Assembly (NCBI RefSeq): GCF_900098925.1
Contig: NZ_LT622359.1
Coordinates: 341,414 to 405,413 of the forward strand
Reading direction: 5' to 3'
Length of the DNA stretch: 64,000 nucleotides
Origin: Bacillus massiliglaciei
Lineage (GTDB): Bacteria > Bacillota > Bacilli > Bacillales > DSM-1321
Shown here: one piece after another, positions 1 to 10,154 of the stretch
Numbering within the stretch: position 1 is the first letter of the stretch
Layout: each line of letters begins with the position of its first letter
Translations under genes and position numbers: made by a program
The notes under the pieces: generated by a model
Told to the model about the DNA's origin: nothing
Database searches by the model: none
The model's input: the letters and a program-made list of their open reading frames with translations, nothing else

Positions 1-25
1 GAAGAATAGAAAGGAAGCGATATAA

Positions 26-853
26 ATGAGTATCTGGTTTACAGAAAAACAGACTGAAAATTTTGGGATCACAATGAAAGTGAATCGCACTTTACATACG
101 GAACAAACAGATTTCCAGAAGCTTGACATGATTGAAACGGAAGAGTGGGGAAACATGCTGCTTCTTGACGACATGGTCATGACATCCCAGCGTGACGAAT
201 TCGTCTATCATGAGATGGTGGCACATGTTCCTTTATTTACACATCCAAACCCAGCAAATGTTTTAGTAGTCGGCGGAGGAGACGGCGGAGTTATTCGCGA
301 AGTGCTTAAGCATCCAAGTGTGAAAAAAGCGACATTGGTTGATATTGACGGAAAAGTCATTGAATATTCCAAGAAATATTTGCCTGAAATTGCCGGCATG
401 CTGGACGATCCCCGCGTGGATGTCCAAGTAGGAGACGGCTTCATGCATATTGCGGAAAGCGAAAATGAATATGATGTCATCATGGTCGACTCAACGGAAC
501 CGGTAGGGCCGGCGGTGAACCTGTTTACAAAAGGGTTTTATGCAGGAATTTCAAAAGCGCTGAAAGAGGATGGAATCTTTGTAGCCCAGTCAGACAATCC
601 ATGGTTCAAAGCGGATCTGATTCGCAATGTGCAGAAGGATGTAAAGGAAATTTTCCCGATTACGAATCTTTACCTTGCTAATATCCCAACATATCCAAGC
701 GGATTGTGGGCGTTCACTATCGGTTCGAAGAAATATAACCCGCTTGAAGTTGCCGAAGACCGTTTCCATGAAATTGAAACGAAATACTATACAAAAGAGC
801 TTCACAAAGCAGCGTTTGTCCTGCCTAAATTTGTTCAGGATTTAGTGAAGTAA
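26..853 (+). CDS. speE: Spermidine synthase SpeE
   Basis: Polyamine aminopropyltransferase that moves an aminopropyl group from decarboxylated S-adenosylmethionine to putrescine to make spermidine in the cytosol. The 275-aa protein has the family length. It shows the N-terminal beta-strand region ([11 protein letters not shown]), the nucleotide-binding loop [12 protein letters not shown] near residue 80, and the catalytic region with [11 protein letters not shown] near residue 155. The start is ATG with AAGGAAG upstream. speB follows after 12 bp with its own GGAGGA site, so the two form an operon for putrescine and spermidine synthesis. The upstream promoter lies outside the window. Confidence 0.97.
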   Translation: MSIWFTEKQTENFGITMKVNRTLHTEQTDFQKLDMIETEEWGNMLLLDDMVMTSQRDEFVYHEMVAHVPLFTHPNPANVLVVGGGDGGVIREVLKHPSVKKATLVDIDGKVIEYSKKYLPEIAGMLDDPRVDVQVGDGFMHIAESENEYDVIMVDSTEPVGPAVNLFTKGFYAGISKALKEDGIFVAQSDNPWFKADLIRNVQKDVKEIFPITNLYLANIPTYPSGLWAFTIGSKKYNPLEVAEDRFHEIETKYYTKELHKAAFVLPKFVQDLVK

Positions 854-865
854 GGAGGAGACAGC

Positions 866-1747
866 ATGCGTTTTGATGAAGCGTACTCAGGAAATGTATT
901 TATAAAAAGCCATCCAGTTTTTGAAGAATCTGAAGCTGTGCTTTATGGGATGCCGATGGACTGGACGGTCAGCTTTCGTCCGGGTTCCCGATTCGGCCCT
1001 GCCCGAATCCGTGAAGTTTCAATTGGACTTGAGGAATACAGCCCCTATTTAGATCGTGAGCTGGAAGAAGTTAAATATTTTGATGCAGGGGATATCCCTC
1101 TTCCTTTTGGTAATCCGCAAAAAAGCATTGATTTAATTGAAAAGTTTGTTGACGGTGTACTGGATGCCGGGAAATTCCCGATAGGCATGGGCGGAGAGCA
1201 CTTAGTTTCATGGCCTGTTATTAAGGCCATGTACAAAAAATATCCAGATATGGCCATCATCCATATGGATGCCCATACGGATCTGCGTGAGGATTATGAA
1301 GGAGAGCCGCTTTCTCATGCTTCTATTATTCGGAAGGCAGCCGATTTGATTGGACCATCCAATGTTTATTCGTTTGGAATTCGCTCCGGGCTGAAGGAAG
1401 AATTCCAATGGGCAAAAGAGAATGGTATGCATATTTCTAAATTTGAAGTGCTTGAACCATTAAAGAAAATCCTTCCTTCGCTTGCAGGGCGAAAGGTATA
1501 TGTAACGATTGATATTGATGTTCTGGATCCGGCTCATGCTCCGGGAACGGGAACGGTGGATGCAGGCGGCATAACTTCGAAGGAACTTCTGGCCTCCATT
1601 CATGAAATTGCTCATTCTGATATAAAAGTGGTTGGCTGCGATTTAGTAGAAGTGGCGCCGGTTTATGATCAATCAGAACAAACAGCGAATACGGCAAGTA
1701 AACTGATTCGCGAAATGATTCTGGGCTGGATTCACCAAGGTAAATAA
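866..1747 (+). CDS. speB: Agmatinase SpeB
   Basis: Ureohydrolase that converts agmatine to putrescine and urea. The 293-aa protein carries all manganese-ligand motifs of the arginase/agmatinase family: GMGGEH near residue 110, DAHTDLR near 135 and DIDVLDPAHAPG near 217. Its product putrescine is the substrate of SpeE encoded immediately upstream. A terminator follows directly. Arginase-family relatives such as formiminoglutamase are less likely given the speE linkage and the overall match. Confidence 0.96.
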   Translation: MRFDEAYSGNVFIKSHPVFEESEAVLYGMPMDWTVSFRPGSRFGPARIREVSIGLEEYSPYLDRELEEVKYFDAGDIPLPFGNPQKSIDLIEKFVDGVLDAGKFPIGMGGEHLVSWPVIKAMYKKYPDMAIIHMDAHTDLREDYEGEPLSHASIIRKAADLIGPSNVYSFGIRSGLKEEFQWAKENGMHISKFEVLEPLKKILPSLAGRKVYVTIDIDVLDPAHAPGTGTVDAGGITSKELLASIHEIAHSDIKVVGCDLVEVAPVYDQSEQTANTASKLIREMILGWIHQGK

Positions 1748-1780
1748 CTGGTTATCCCAGAGACTATAATAGAAATCTAT

Positions 1781-1829
1781 CAGATAAGCGAAAAACATCC
1801 AATTTCTCTAGGGAAATGGATGTTTTTTT
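1781..1829 (+). terminator. speEB terminator, built on a dispersed palindrome
   Basis: Arms AAACATCCA (1793-1801) and TGGATGTTT (1817-1825), with an inner TTTC/GGAAA pairing, are followed by a T run. The left flank CAGATAAGC plus AATTTCTC recurs at the argS terminator (4232-4280). Confidence 0.8.
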
Positions 1830-1947
1830 CATTTTGTCCGGCCCCTTGATGTATGGCTTCGGACCGTTATACGGCTCCATATCAGCCGGTCTTTTTTATA
1901 AATGAACAAAAGACAAGAGCAGAATCCGTATTTGCTTCGACTTCAAG

Positions 1948-1976
1948 TTGAAACTTCCTGTCATAATAATTATACT
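1948..1976 (+). promoter_or_regulatory. Sigma-A promoter of ywiB-argS
   Basis: TTGAAA (1948-1953), a 17-bp spacer and TATACT (1971-1976) lie about 100 bp before ywiB. Confidence 0.75.
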
Positions 1977-2075
1977 TAGTAAAGAATATCCGGCGTACCC
2001 GTTAGATGAGGAAGGGCCATTGGCAGTCCCTTTCCGCTAATGATGGCGGATGGAGACAGGTAAGGAAGTGGGGCA

Positions 2076-2516
2076 ATGACTCTTCAGGGACAAGAAAAAA
2101 GAAATATCAAGGTGACCCTACATACTAAGATTACACACGGAAGGGAAACCGAATCTTATGAACTGATTACCTTTGGAACGCTGTTATCCAAAGGTTCCGA
2201 TATTTATATACAGTACCGTGAGGAAAATGAAGCGGGAACTGTCCAGACGACGATTAAACACAAGCCCCACGAAACGCTGCTTCTTCGGAGCGGGTCGGTG
2301 AAAATGAGGCAGCTGTTTCGTTTACAGGAAAAAACGAATGGACAGTATGAAAGTGTGTATGGAATTCTGGGTCTTACGACAACGGCAACGAAAATAGATC
2401 ATACATGGAATGAGCGTCTTAAGGAAGGCAAACTGTCTTTGCGCTATCAGATGCATATGCAGGGGGGCTCTCCCGGTAAATATGAGCTGACAATTTCCTA
2501 CAGGGAGGAAGTATAA
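2076..2516 (+). CDS. ywiB: YwiB-like DUF1934 beta-barrel protein
   Basis: Small 146-aa cytosolic protein of unknown biochemical role, recognised by its position directly before argS and by family features of B. subtilis YwiB (DUF1934). These are a predicted all-beta protein with VQTTIKHKPHE near residue 65 and LRSGSVKMRQLF near 80. The family is described as calycin-like, but no ligand is established. The ATG follows AAGGAAGTGGGG. The stop codon lies 3 bp before argS, so the two are co-transcribed and probably translationally coupled. Confidence 0.85.
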   Translation: MTLQGQEKRNIKVTLHTKITHGRETESYELITFGTLLSKGSDIYIQYREENEAGTVQTTIKHKPHETLLLRSGSVKMRQLFRLQEKTNGQYESVYGILGLTTTATKIDHTWNERLKEGKLSLRYQMHMQGGSPGKYELTISYREEV

Positions 2517-2519
2517 AAG

Positions 2520-4190
2520 ATGAACATAGTTGAACAGGTGCAGGAAAAATTAAAAGCGGAGATCAAGGAGGCTGTCTTACGTGCTGGTTTGGCGGAGGAA
2601 AGCCAAATACCTGATGCAATTCTGGAATTGCCTAAGGACAAATCGCACGGGGACTATTCAACGAATATGGCGATGCAGCTGACACGCATTGCGAGAAAAG
2701 CTCCAAAAATGATCGCGGAGGCGATTATTGAACATTTTGACCGCTCAAAGGCATCCATTGAGAAAATTGAGGTGGCCGGACCGGGCTTTATCAATTTTTA
2801 TATGAATAATCAATATCTCACAGAGCTGGTCCCTGCGATCTTGGAAGCGGAAGATCGGTATGGAGAAAGTGATTTTGGCAAAGAAGAGAAGATCCAAGTG
2901 GAATTTGTCTCTGCCAATCCTACCGGTGATTTGCATTTGGGACATGCCCGCGGAGCGGCAGTCGGTGATTCTTTGTGTAATATTCTTGATAAAGCAGGTT
3001 ACAATGTTTCCCGGGAATATTATATCAATGATGCCGGCAATCAGATCAATAACCTGGCATTGTCAGTAGAAGCCCGTTATTTTCAGGCATTGGGTCTTGA
3101 AAAAGAGATGCCTGCTGACGGCTATCGTGGGGAAGATATCATCGGTATCGGTAAAAAGCTTGCTGAAGAATACGGAGATCAATATGTAAAGGCTGATGAA
3201 AAAGAACGTTTTGACTTTTTCCGCAACTATGGCTTGAAGTATGAAATGGAAAAATTGAAAACGGATCTGGAAAATTTCCGTGTGGCATTCGATGTTTGGT
3301 ATTCTGAAACTTCCTTGTACGAGGATGGGAAGATTGACCGTGCATTGGAAGAACTGAAGAAGAATGGACATGTTTATGAGGAAGATGGTGCAACATGGTT
3401 CCGCTCTTCAGAACTGGGAGACGATAAGGACCGCGTTTTGATCAAGAAGGATGGCTCTTATACGTATCTAATGCCTGATATCGCCTATCACCGCAACAAA
3501 TTGGAACGCGGTTTTGATAAGTTAATTAATATATGGGGTGCCGACCATCATGGATATATTCCGCGGATGAAAGCGGCAATCGAAGCTCTTGGCTATAAGA
3601 GAGACCAGCTTGAAGTAGAAATCATTCAGCTCGTTCATTTATATAAAAACGGCGAGAAAATGAAAATGAGCAAACGTACCGGCAAGGCTGTGACGATGCG
3701 TGATTTAATTGAAGAAGTCGGTTTGGATGCAACTCGTTATTTCTTTGCGATGCGCAGTGCAGACACACATATGGACTTTGATTTGGATTTGGCAGTATCT
3801 CAGTCTAATGATAATCCGGTATACTATGCTCAATATGCTCATGCACGGATTTCAAGCATTCTGCGGCAGGGGGAAGAACAGGGGATCAGTCTGGAAAAAG
3901 ACGCAGATTTTTCTTTGCTTTCAACCGAGAAAGAAATCGAATTGCTGAAGAAATTAGGAGAGTTTCCGCAGGCTATTGCGGAAGCTGCTGAAAAACGGAT
4001 GCCTCACCGAATGACCAATTATATCTTTGAATTGGCTTCTACTTTCCACAGCTTCTATAATGCAGACAAAGTGCTTGATACGGAAATGGCAGACAGAAGC
4101 AAGGCCCGCCTTGCCCTTGTTAAATCCGTTCAAATTACTTTGAAGAATGCACTTCAATTGATTGGTGTTTCAGCACCGGAAAAAATGTAA
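2520..4190 (+). CDS. argS: Arginyl-tRNA synthetase ArgS
   Basis: Class I synthetase that charges tRNA-Arg with arginine. The full-length 556-aa protein has the N-terminal Add-1 domain (about 1-110), the HIGH-type signature HLGHARG near residue 139, the KMSKR signature ([11 protein letters not shown]) near 381, and the C-terminal DALR anticodon-binding domain ([13 protein letters not shown] onward). It lies 3 bp after ywiB and ends at a strong hairpin terminator. Nothing unusual was seen. Confidence 0.98.
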   Translation: MNIVEQVQEKLKAEIKEAVLRAGLAEESQIPDAILELPKDKSHGDYSTNMAMQLTRIARKAPKMIAEAIIEHFDRSKASIEKIEVAGPGFINFYMNNQYLTELVPAILEAEDRYGESDFGKEEKIQVEFVSANPTGDLHLGHARGAAVGDSLCNILDKAGYNVSREYYINDAGNQINNLALSVEARYFQALGLEKEMPADGYRGEDIIGIGKKLAEEYGDQYVKADEKERFDFFRNYGLKYEMEKLKTDLENFRVAFDVWYSETSLYEDGKIDRALEELKKNGHVYEEDGATWFRSSELGDDKDRVLIKKDGSYTYLMPDIAYHRNKLERGFDKLINIWGADHHGYIPRMKAAIEALGYKRDQLEVEIIQLVHLYKNGEKMKMSKRTGKAVTMRDLIEEVGLDATRYFFAMRSADTHMDFDLDLAVSQSNDNPVYYAQYAHARISSILRQGEEQGISLEKDADFSLLSTEKEIELLKKLGEFPQAIAEAAEKRMPHRMTNYIFELASTFHSFYNADKVLDTEMADRSKARLALVKSVQITLKNALQLIGVSAPEKM

Positions 4191-4231
4191 GACAAAAGAG
4201 CGGACTTGTAAAAACCGGAACAGAAAATGGT

Positions 4232-4283
4232 CAGATAAGCAAAAGCCATCCAATTTCTCACAGAGAAATTAGATGGCCTTTAT
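4232..4283 (+). terminator. argS terminator with nested dispersed palindrome
   Basis: The outer stem GCCATC/GATGGC (4245-4250/4272-4277) encloses AATTTCTC-ACA-GAGAAATT (4252-4270), followed by a T-rich stretch. It shares its left flank and core with the element at 1781-1829. Confidence 0.8.
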
Positions 4284-4324
4284 TTTGTTGCAAGTCTTAT
4301 CTGCGGCTCCTAAAGAAATTTTCT

Positions 4325-5518
4325 TTATAAAAAAGGAGATAACAGATCAGCCACCCGTTCCTTTATGAATCGAACTGGATCGCGTGTATATAGACTGGGC
4401 ATTTCAATAGGCCTGCACTCGCTAATATCCCTATCTAATTCCCTTTGTAAGGTTTTGATAAAGTCTGCATCTGTAATTAAACAATTGATTTCCCCATTAA
4501 GGTAAAAACTCCTTTTATCAAGGTTTGCTGTGCCGATATCACATATCGTATCATCAATCAGCATCACCTTAGAATGGTAAAACCCTTTCTGATATTCCAA
4601 AATCTGCGCCCCTTCTTCAAGTAAGGGACGCAAAAATCGATGCCCAGCTTCTTTTACAAAAGCATGATCCGCTATTTTAGGAATAATGATGGTGACATGC
4701 ACACCGCGGCGGATCGTCTCTCTAAGCTTTTGGAAGAAAGAAGGCCCGGGTATAAAATAGGGCGTACCGATGATGATTCTATTTTTTGCACAATGAAGCA
4801 GCTGAATTAGGCTGTCCTCCAAACCATTGCCGTCTGTGACCAGCAATTGAATCGGATAACGCCCCCCTGTTGAAGGAAGAGATGAATGGTTTTCCTGCTG
4901 CTCTGGCTTACGCTCTAGATTCCAATCATGAAGAAAGACATTCTGTAATGGTATAACCGAACTGCCAGTCATTTTAAGATGGTAATCCCGCCAAGGATTT
5001 AATTTCTTATCTTGGTCAATGTATTCCTTGCCAATATTAAAACCGCCAAGATATCCGATCTTTCCATCTATAATCGCAATTTTCCGGTGGTTCCTTTTTT
5101 GCAGCGAATAAAAGAAAAAAGGGGGCCTTGGCTTATAGCTATAGGCAAAAAGAACACCGCTTTCTTTTAAAGATTTTCTCCGGCTGTGAGGAATACTGAG
5201 CCCTCCAAGAAAATCGACAAGGAGACGGACTTCTACGCCGCTTCGTGCTTTCTCTTCCAGCAAGTGAAAAAAGCGTTTGCTGAATTCATCATTCTTCACA
5301 ATATAAAAAAGGATATGGATTTGCTTGTTTGCCTGTTTGATTTCCTTAAAAAAGTCCTCAAAGAGATGTTTTCCTGAAGTGAAAAGGCTGACTTGTCCGG
5401 GACTCATCGTACATTTGCTGTTTAGAGACTTATTCCGCTTTTTGCCTAATTTGAAGTCTAGGAACAGCAAACCGAGAATTCCGATAAGGAATCCTATAAT
5501 ACGGCCTATAGCTTTCAT
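4325..5518 (-). CDS. clsB: Cardiolipin synthase-like phospholipase D protein (YwjE/ClsB)
   Basis: Membrane-anchored phospholipase D family protein predicted to transfer phosphatidyl groups to make cardiolipin. The 397-aa product has a hydrophobic N-terminus (about residues 5-22) and two HKD motifs: HRKIAIID near 143 and HSKVMLID near 318. It is shorter than ClsA-type enzymes (about 480-500 aa) and matches B. subtilis YwjE in length and in its place next to fadF. The gene is read from the minus strand with AAGGAGGG before ATG, and is the first of few minus-strand genes here. Whether it makes cardiolipin as its main product cannot be told from sequence. Confidence 0.88.
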   Translation of the reverse strand: MKAIGRIIGFLIGILGLLFLDFKLGKKRNKSLNSKCTMSPGQVSLFTSGKHLFEDFFKEIKQANKQIHILFYIVKNDEFSKRFFHLLEEKARSGVEVRLLVDFLGGLSIPHSRRKSLKESGVLFAYSYKPRPPFFFYSLQKRNHRKIAIIDGKIGYLGGFNIGKEYIDQDKKLNPWRDYHLKMTGSSVIPLQNVFLHDWNLERKPEQQENHSSLPSTGGRYPIQLLVTDGNGLEDSLIQLLHCAKNRIIIGTPYFIPGPSFFQKLRETIRRGVHVTIIIPKIADHAFVKEAGHRFLRPLLEEGAQILEYQKGFYHSKVMLIDDTICDIGTANLDKRSFYLNGEINCLITDADFIKTLQRELDRDISECRPIEMPSLYTRDPVRFIKERVADLLSPFL

Positions 5519-5620
5519 CCTTTTCCCTCCTTTTTCATTCCTTAGAAGTATTGTCTATAGCTTGTGTTAAAAGAGAGGATTTCAGACAATAAAAAAATGA
5601 AAAAATATCAGTGAAAAAAG

Positions 5621-5648
5621 TTGACTGAATGCTCATTCATTATATAAT
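5621..5648 (+). promoter_or_regulatory. fadF promoter with palindromic operator between -35 and -10
   Basis: TTGACT (5621-5626), a 16-bp spacer and TATAAT (5643-5648). The inverted repeat TGAATG-CT-CATTCA (5626-5639) fills the spacer. Read on the other strand it matches the palindrome at the thiolase promoter at 11 of 14 positions, which points to one repressor for both. Confidence 0.75.
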
Positions 5649-5736
5649 AGAAGTAACTAAAATCAGAAAATGCCATTTTTTCAAATAATACCAATCAGGC
5701 ATTGGCAGATTCATCACTTAGAGGGGGGCTTATTGG

Positions 5737-7875
5737 ATGGAAATGAACGGATTGCTCTGGGTAAATCTTATTGCAGCTATAATTGTAACCGCTTACGGAA
5801 TCTTTTTATTTACGTATTTGCTTAGAACAAGATTTGCTTATATGAAACTTGGCAAAAAGGTTGAATTTGATAAAAAAGTAAAAGAGCGCTGGGGAAATGT
5901 TTGGAGGTATGTGTTTAAGCAAGAAAAATTACTGAAAGACAAAAAGAGCGGACCGATGCATGTCATGCTCTTTTATGGTTTCATCCTCGTGCAATTTGGT
6001 GCAATCGACTTTATCATCAAGGGAATAAAACCTGGGGCACATTTGCCGTTTGGTCCGGTTTACCCGGCTTTCACTTTTTTTCAGGAATTAGTAACGTTAA
6101 TGGTTCTCGCCGCCATCATGTGGGCCTTTTACCGCCGTTATATAGAGAAGCTTGTCCGTCTGAAGCGCGATTTTAAAGCAATGCTAGTTGTTCTATTCAT
6201 CGCAGGCATCATGGCTTCCGTCCTGATTGGCAATGGCATGGCGATGATCTGGCATGGCCATGAGGCTGTCTGGTCCGAACCGGTTGCCTCTGCCATTTCG
6301 TTCATTTTTGGCTGGATCAGTCCCGCAGCTGCGACTGTCATTTTCTATATTGCCTGGTGGGTTCATTTATTGATCATCCTTACTTTCCTTGTTTACATTC
6401 CGCAATCCAAGCATTTCCATTTGATTACAGGGCCTCTGAACGTATTTTATATGCGGTTGGGTAATCGGGGGAAGCTAAGATCCATTAATTTTGAAGAAGA
6501 GCCTGAAAGTGAAGAGGAAGAAGTATACTATGGTTCCAAAACGATTCAGGATTTCAGCCAGCATCAATTGATGGATTTGTATGCCTGTGTAGAATGCGGA
6601 CGGTGCACTAATATGTGTCCGGCAACAAATACAGGGAAAATGCTGTCACCGATGGATATCCTAGTGAAAATGCGTGACCACTTAACTAATACAGGAGCTG
6701 CTGTTACGGGAAAACAGCCATGGGTGCCAACCTATGTCTTCGGCCATACGGAAGGAAACCAAATTGCTATGGCAGGTGCTTCACGAGGAGCACAGGAAAC
6801 AGCCGCAGCGGCAGAGCCTTACAGCAAAAGCCTGATTGGCGAAGTAATTACAGAGGAAGAGCTTTGGGCATGCACGACTTGCAGAAACTGTGAAGATCAA
6901 TGTCCTGTACTGAATGAGCATGTGGATAAAATCATTGATATGCGCCGCTATCTTGTATTGACCGAGGGAAAAATGAATTCTGATGCACAGAGGGCGATGA
7001 CGAATATCGAGCGTCAAGGGAATCCTTGGGGTCTTAACCGGAAGGAAAGAGAGGATTGGAGAGAACTGCGCAAGGATGTAACCGTCCCGACAGTAAAAGA
7101 AATGAAGAAAGCAGAAGAAGAGTTTGAATACTTGTTCTGGGTGGGGTCTATGGGTTCATATGACAGCAGAAGCCAAAAAATAGCCCTTTCCTTTGCTAAG
7201 CTGATGAATGAGGCGGGTGTGAAGTTTGCCATCCTTGGAAATAAAGAGAAAAATTCCGGAGACACGCCGAGACGGCTGGGAAATGAATTTGTCTTCCAAG
7301 AGCTGGCGGCTAAAAATATCGAAGAGTTTGAGAAAAATGATGTAAAAAAAATCGTGACAATCGATCCGCATGCTTACAATATTTTTAAGAATGAGTATCC
7401 GGAATTTGGTCTTCAAGCAGAAGTGTACCATCATACCGAGCTGCTGGCGATGCTGGTCCGTGAAGAGAGACTTAAGCCGGTATATCCGGTCAATGAGCGA
7501 ATCACGTTTCACGATTCCTGTTACCTTGGCCGTTACAACGACGTCTACAGTCCGCCGAGAGAAATTCTTCAATCCATTCCAGGAGTTGAACTGGCAGAAA
7601 TAGAAGGAAGAAACCGGGAAAATGGAATGTGCTGCGGGGCAGGGGGCGGTTTGATGTGGATGGAAGAAGAAACCGGCCATCGGATCAATGTATCAAGGAC
7701 AGAACAAGCTTTGGCGGTTAATCCTTCTGTGATCAGTTCCGGCTGTCCGTACTGTCTGACCATGCTTTCAGACGGGACGAAAGCAAAAGAAGTGGAAGAG
7801 AACGTTAAAACGTACGATGTAGCAGAATTGCTTGAGAAATCCGTGATAGGTGAAACGGGCACGCTGGCATCTTGA
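5737..7875 (+). CDS. fadF: Membrane Fe-S oxidoreductase FadF
   Basis: Predicted electron-transfer protein that passes electrons from acyl-CoA oxidation (via ETF) toward the quinone pool. Of the 712 aa, the N-terminal ~230 residues contain several membrane helices resembling a nitrate-reductase gamma/HdrE unit. Two 4Fe-4S motifs follow (CVECGRCTNMCP near 283 and CTTCRNCEDQCP near 379), then two CCG domains (SCYLGRYN near 594, CCGAGGG near 631 and SGCPYC near 668). It is the orthologue of B. subtilis YwjF/FadF. Its promoter contains an operator like the one at the downstream beta-oxidation genes. It has its own terminator. Confidence 0.93.
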   Translation: MEMNGLLWVNLIAAIIVTAYGIFLFTYLLRTRFAYMKLGKKVEFDKKVKERWGNVWRYVFKQEKLLKDKKSGPMHVMLFYGFILVQFGAIDFIIKGIKPGAHLPFGPVYPAFTFFQELVTLMVLAAIMWAFYRRYIEKLVRLKRDFKAMLVVLFIAGIMASVLIGNGMAMIWHGHEAVWSEPVASAISFIFGWISPAAATVIFYIAWWVHLLIILTFLVYIPQSKHFHLITGPLNVFYMRLGNRGKLRSINFEEEPESEEEEVYYGSKTIQDFSQHQLMDLYACVECGRCTNMCPATNTGKMLSPMDILVKMRDHLTNTGAAVTGKQPWVPTYVFGHTEGNQIAMAGASRGAQETAAAAEPYSKSLIGEVITEEELWACTTCRNCEDQCPVLNEHVDKIIDMRRYLVLTEGKMNSDAQRAMTNIERQGNPWGLNRKEREDWRELRKDVTVPTVKEMKKAEEEFEYLFWVGSMGSYDSRSQKIALSFAKLMNEAGVKFAILGNKEKNSGDTPRRLGNEFVFQELAAKNIEEFEKNDVKKIVTIDPHAYNIFKNEYPEFGLQAEVYHHTELLAMLVREERLKPVYPVNERITFHDSCYLGRYNDVYSPPREILQSIPGVELAEIEGRNRENGMCCGAGGGLMWMEEETGHRINVSRTEQALAVNPSVISSGCPYCLTMLSDGTKAKEVEENVKTYDVAELLEKSVIGETGTLAS

Positions 7876-7888
7876 TTAGCATAAATAG

Positions 7889-7927
7889 GCCTGCTTTTAT
7901 TCTTTGAACGAAAGCGGGCTTTTTTTA
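7889..7927 (+). terminator. fadF terminator
   Basis: GCCTGCTTT (7889-7897) pairs with AAAGCGGGC (7911-7919) with one G-U pair, followed by a T7 tract. Confidence 0.85.
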
Positions 7928-7984
7928 ATCCAGAAGTTCGTTCATATAATTCTATTATATTTACAGAAATGGAAGTAAAATGAA

Positions 7985-8018
7985 GTTAAGCGCTTACATA
8001 TAATTGAGCGAGCGTTCA
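7985..8018 (+). promoter_or_regulatory. Thiolase operon promoter: cre-like box, -10 and operator
   Basis: GTTAAGCGCTTACA (7985-7998) matches the core of the CcpA cre consensus but not its first two bases. TATAAT (7999-8004) abuts it; no good -35 was seen. The palindrome TGAGCGAGCGTTCA (8005-8018) follows and resembles the fadF operator. The arrangement suggests both carbon-catabolite and acyl-CoA-responsive repression. Confidence 0.55.
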
Positions 8019-8051
8019 ATCAATGTGAAATATAAAAAGGGAGGCGTTTTG

Positions 8052-9242
8052 ATGAAGAAAACCGTAATTGTAAGCGGAGCGAGAACACCTTTTGGGAAAT
8101 TTGGGGGAGGACTGAGCAGTCTGACGGCATCAGTGCTTGGAGGTATTGCGATTAAGGAGGCTTTGGCTCGGGCGGGAATAGCGGGAAGCAATGTCGGCGA
8201 AGTGATTATGGGCAATGTGCTTCAGGCAGGGCAGGGCCAAATTCCTTCCCGTCAGGCATCGCGCCATGCCGGACTTCCCTGGGAAGTAAAGACGGAAACG
8301 ATTAATAAGGTCTGTGCTTCAGGCATGAGAAGCATCACACTTGCGGATATGCTCATTCGTCTTGGAGAAGAAGACGTAATTGTGGCCGGGGGAATGGAAT
8401 CGATGAGCAATGCTCCTTATATTCTTCCTAAAGCAAGATGGGGACTGAGAATGGGGGACGGAAAGCTTCAGGATACGATGATCTCAGACGGCTTAAGCTG
8501 CAGCTTCACTGGTGCTCATATGGGCACCTATGGAAATGCCACAGCAGAGGAGTTCGGCTTTTCGCGAGAGGAGCAGGATGCCTGGGCTTATCGAAGCCAT
8601 CAGAAGGCTGTTGCAGCGATGGAAAACGGAATCCTCGCTGAAGAGATTGTTCCTGTCGAAGTACCGGTCCGAAAAGGAGAACCAGTGGTCATAAAACAGG
8701 ATGAAGCTCCAAGAAAAGATACTTCCATGGAGAAACTGGCAAGGCTCGGTCCTGCTTTTAACAATCAAGGGACCATTACGGCAGGAAATGCTCCTGGTGT
8801 AAATGACGGAGCGGGGGCATTGGTCCTGATGAGTGAAGAAAGAGCAAAACAGGAAGGCAAAAAGCCATTTGCGTATATAGCAGGCCATGCAGAGATTGCT
8901 GTCGAGGCAAAGGATTTTCCGAAAACGCCGGGCCTTGTGATTAATGAGTTATTGAAAAAGACAGGAAAGACAATAGAGGAAATCGACCTTTTTGAAATAA
9001 ATGAAGCCTTTGCAGCCGTAGCGCTTGCCAGCGGAAAAATAGCCAAGATCAATCCAGACAAAGTCAATGTCAATGGTGGGGCCGTGGCGTTAGGACATCC
9101 AATAGGAGCAAGCGGGGCACGAGTGGTGATTACCTTAATGCATGAATTGAGAAGACGGGGAGGCGGCTTGGGTATTGCAGCCATTTGCAGCGGCGGAGGC
9201 CAAGGGGATGCTCTTTTAATCGAAGTGCCGAAACAAGTGTAA
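8052..9242 (+). CDS. mmgA: Acetyl-CoA acetyltransferase (thiolase)
   Basis: Thiolase II that catalyses the reversible cleavage of acetoacetyl-CoA (or another 3-ketoacyl-CoA) to acetyl-CoA. The 396-aa protein has the nucleophile region KVCASGMRS near residue 88, the motif [17 protein letters not shown] near 345, and the C-terminal CSGGGQGDA. The start is the ATG with GGGAGGC 6 bp upstream; a longer in-frame reading would begin inside the operator. It is the first gene of the operon thl-hbd-acd-acdA-tetR-icmF and corresponds to mmgA of B. subtilis by family. Confidence 0.93.
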   Translation: MKKTVIVSGARTPFGKFGGGLSSLTASVLGGIAIKEALARAGIAGSNVGEVIMGNVLQAGQGQIPSRQASRHAGLPWEVKTETINKVCASGMRSITLADMLIRLGEEDVIVAGGMESMSNAPYILPKARWGLRMGDGKLQDTMISDGLSCSFTGAHMGTYGNATAEEFGFSREEQDAWAYRSHQKAVAAMENGILAEEIVPVEVPVRKGEPVVIKQDEAPRKDTSMEKLARLGPAFNNQGTITAGNAPGVNDGAGALVLMSEERAKQEGKKPFAYIAGHAEIAVEAKDFPKTPGLVINELLKKTGKTIEEIDLFEINEAFAAVALASGKIAKINPDKVNVNGGAVALGHPIGASGARVVITLMHELRRRGGGLGIAAICSGGGQGDALLIEVPKQV

Positions 9243-9271
9243 AAGATTCAGAGAGAAGGAGGGATGATTTT

Positions 9272-10123
9272 ATGGAAATGAAGAAAGTGCTTGTTATAGG
9301 AGCGGGACAAATGGGGTCGGGAATCGCCCAAGTATGTGCCATGAGCGGATATCAAGTTCTTCTCCATGATCTGAAAGAAGTCTATGTTGAGCGGGGCATG
9401 GCCTCTATTAACAAAAATCTGTCCCGTCAGGTGGATAAAGGGAAAATGACAGAAGAAGAGAAGGCCGGGGTGCTCGGCAGGCTGACACCTTCTATTGATT
9501 TGCAGGCTGCAAAAGAGGCAGATCTAGTTATCGAAGCAGCGGTGGAGAATATGGAGATTAAGACGGAGCTGTTTGCTGAATTGGACCGAATAGCTCCGCA
9601 GCATGCCATTCTTGCTACAAATACCTCATCACTGCCTATTACTGAAATAGCAGCCGCTACCAATCGGCCGGAGCGTGTTATTGGCATGCACTTTATGAAT
9701 CCGGTGCCAGTTATGAAATTAGTAGAAATTATTAGAGGGCTGGCCACTGCAGATGAAGTGTATACCGCCATTGAGAACATGGCACGATCGCTGAAAAAAG
9801 TGCCGGTTGAAGTGAATGATTTTCCTGGTTTTGTATCGAACCGGATCTTGATGCCGATGATTAATGAGGCTATTTATACGCTGTATGAAGGGGTGGCGGC
9901 AAAAGAAGCCATTGATGAGGTGATGAAGCTTGGGATGAACCATCCAATGGGACCGCTTACGCTGGCAGACTTCATCGGGCTGGATACATGCCTGTACATC
10001 ATGGAGACCCTTCACGACGGATTTGGAGATGACAAATACCGGCCATGTCCTCTGCTGAGGAAATACGTGAAAGCGGGCTGGATTGGCAAGAAATCAGGAC
10101 GGGGTTTCTACGAATATAACTAG
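9272..10123 (+). CDS. mmgB: 3-hydroxybutyryl-CoA dehydrogenase
   Basis: NAD(P)-dependent dehydrogenase that interconverts 3-hydroxybutyryl-CoA and acetoacetyl-CoA. The 283-aa protein opens with the Rossmann loop [13 protein letters not shown] and contains the catalytic-region motifs [15 protein letters not shown] near residue 137 and [12 protein letters not shown] near 183, ending in a helical dimerisation domain (GRGFYEYN). The start is the ATG after GAAGGAGGG; the preceding ATG reads straight into a stop. It lies 29 bp after the thiolase gene. Confidence 0.93.
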   Translation: MEMKKVLVIGAGQMGSGIAQVCAMSGYQVLLHDLKEVYVERGMASINKNLSRQVDKGKMTEEEKAGVLGRLTPSIDLQAAKEADLVIEAAVENMEIKTELFAELDRIAPQHAILATNTSSLPITEIAAATNRPERVIGMHFMNPVPVMKLVEIIRGLATADEVYTAIENMARSLKKVPVEVNDFPGFVSNRILMPMINEAIYTLYEGVAAKEAIDEVMKLGMNHPMGPLTLADFIGLDTCLYIMETLHDGFGDDKYRPCPLLRKYVKAGWIGKKSGRGFYEYN

Positions 10124-10154
10124 ATTAAAAGGACGCATCTGGGAGTGGATAGAA

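Larger units (their letters stand above)
1748..2075. other. speB-ywiB intergenic region
   Basis: This 328-bp gap holds the speB terminator, a second weaker hairpin near 1861-1897 (GACC/GGTC outer arms and GGCT/AGCC inner arms, then T6), the ywiB promoter and a leader of about 95 nt. No small ORF with a convincing ribosome binding site was seen. Confidence 0.6.

Noticed and set aside
7156-7680. A 174-codon minus-strand ORF inside fadF
   Set aside because: It is antisense to a clear coding sequence with conserved CCG motifs and has no start signals.
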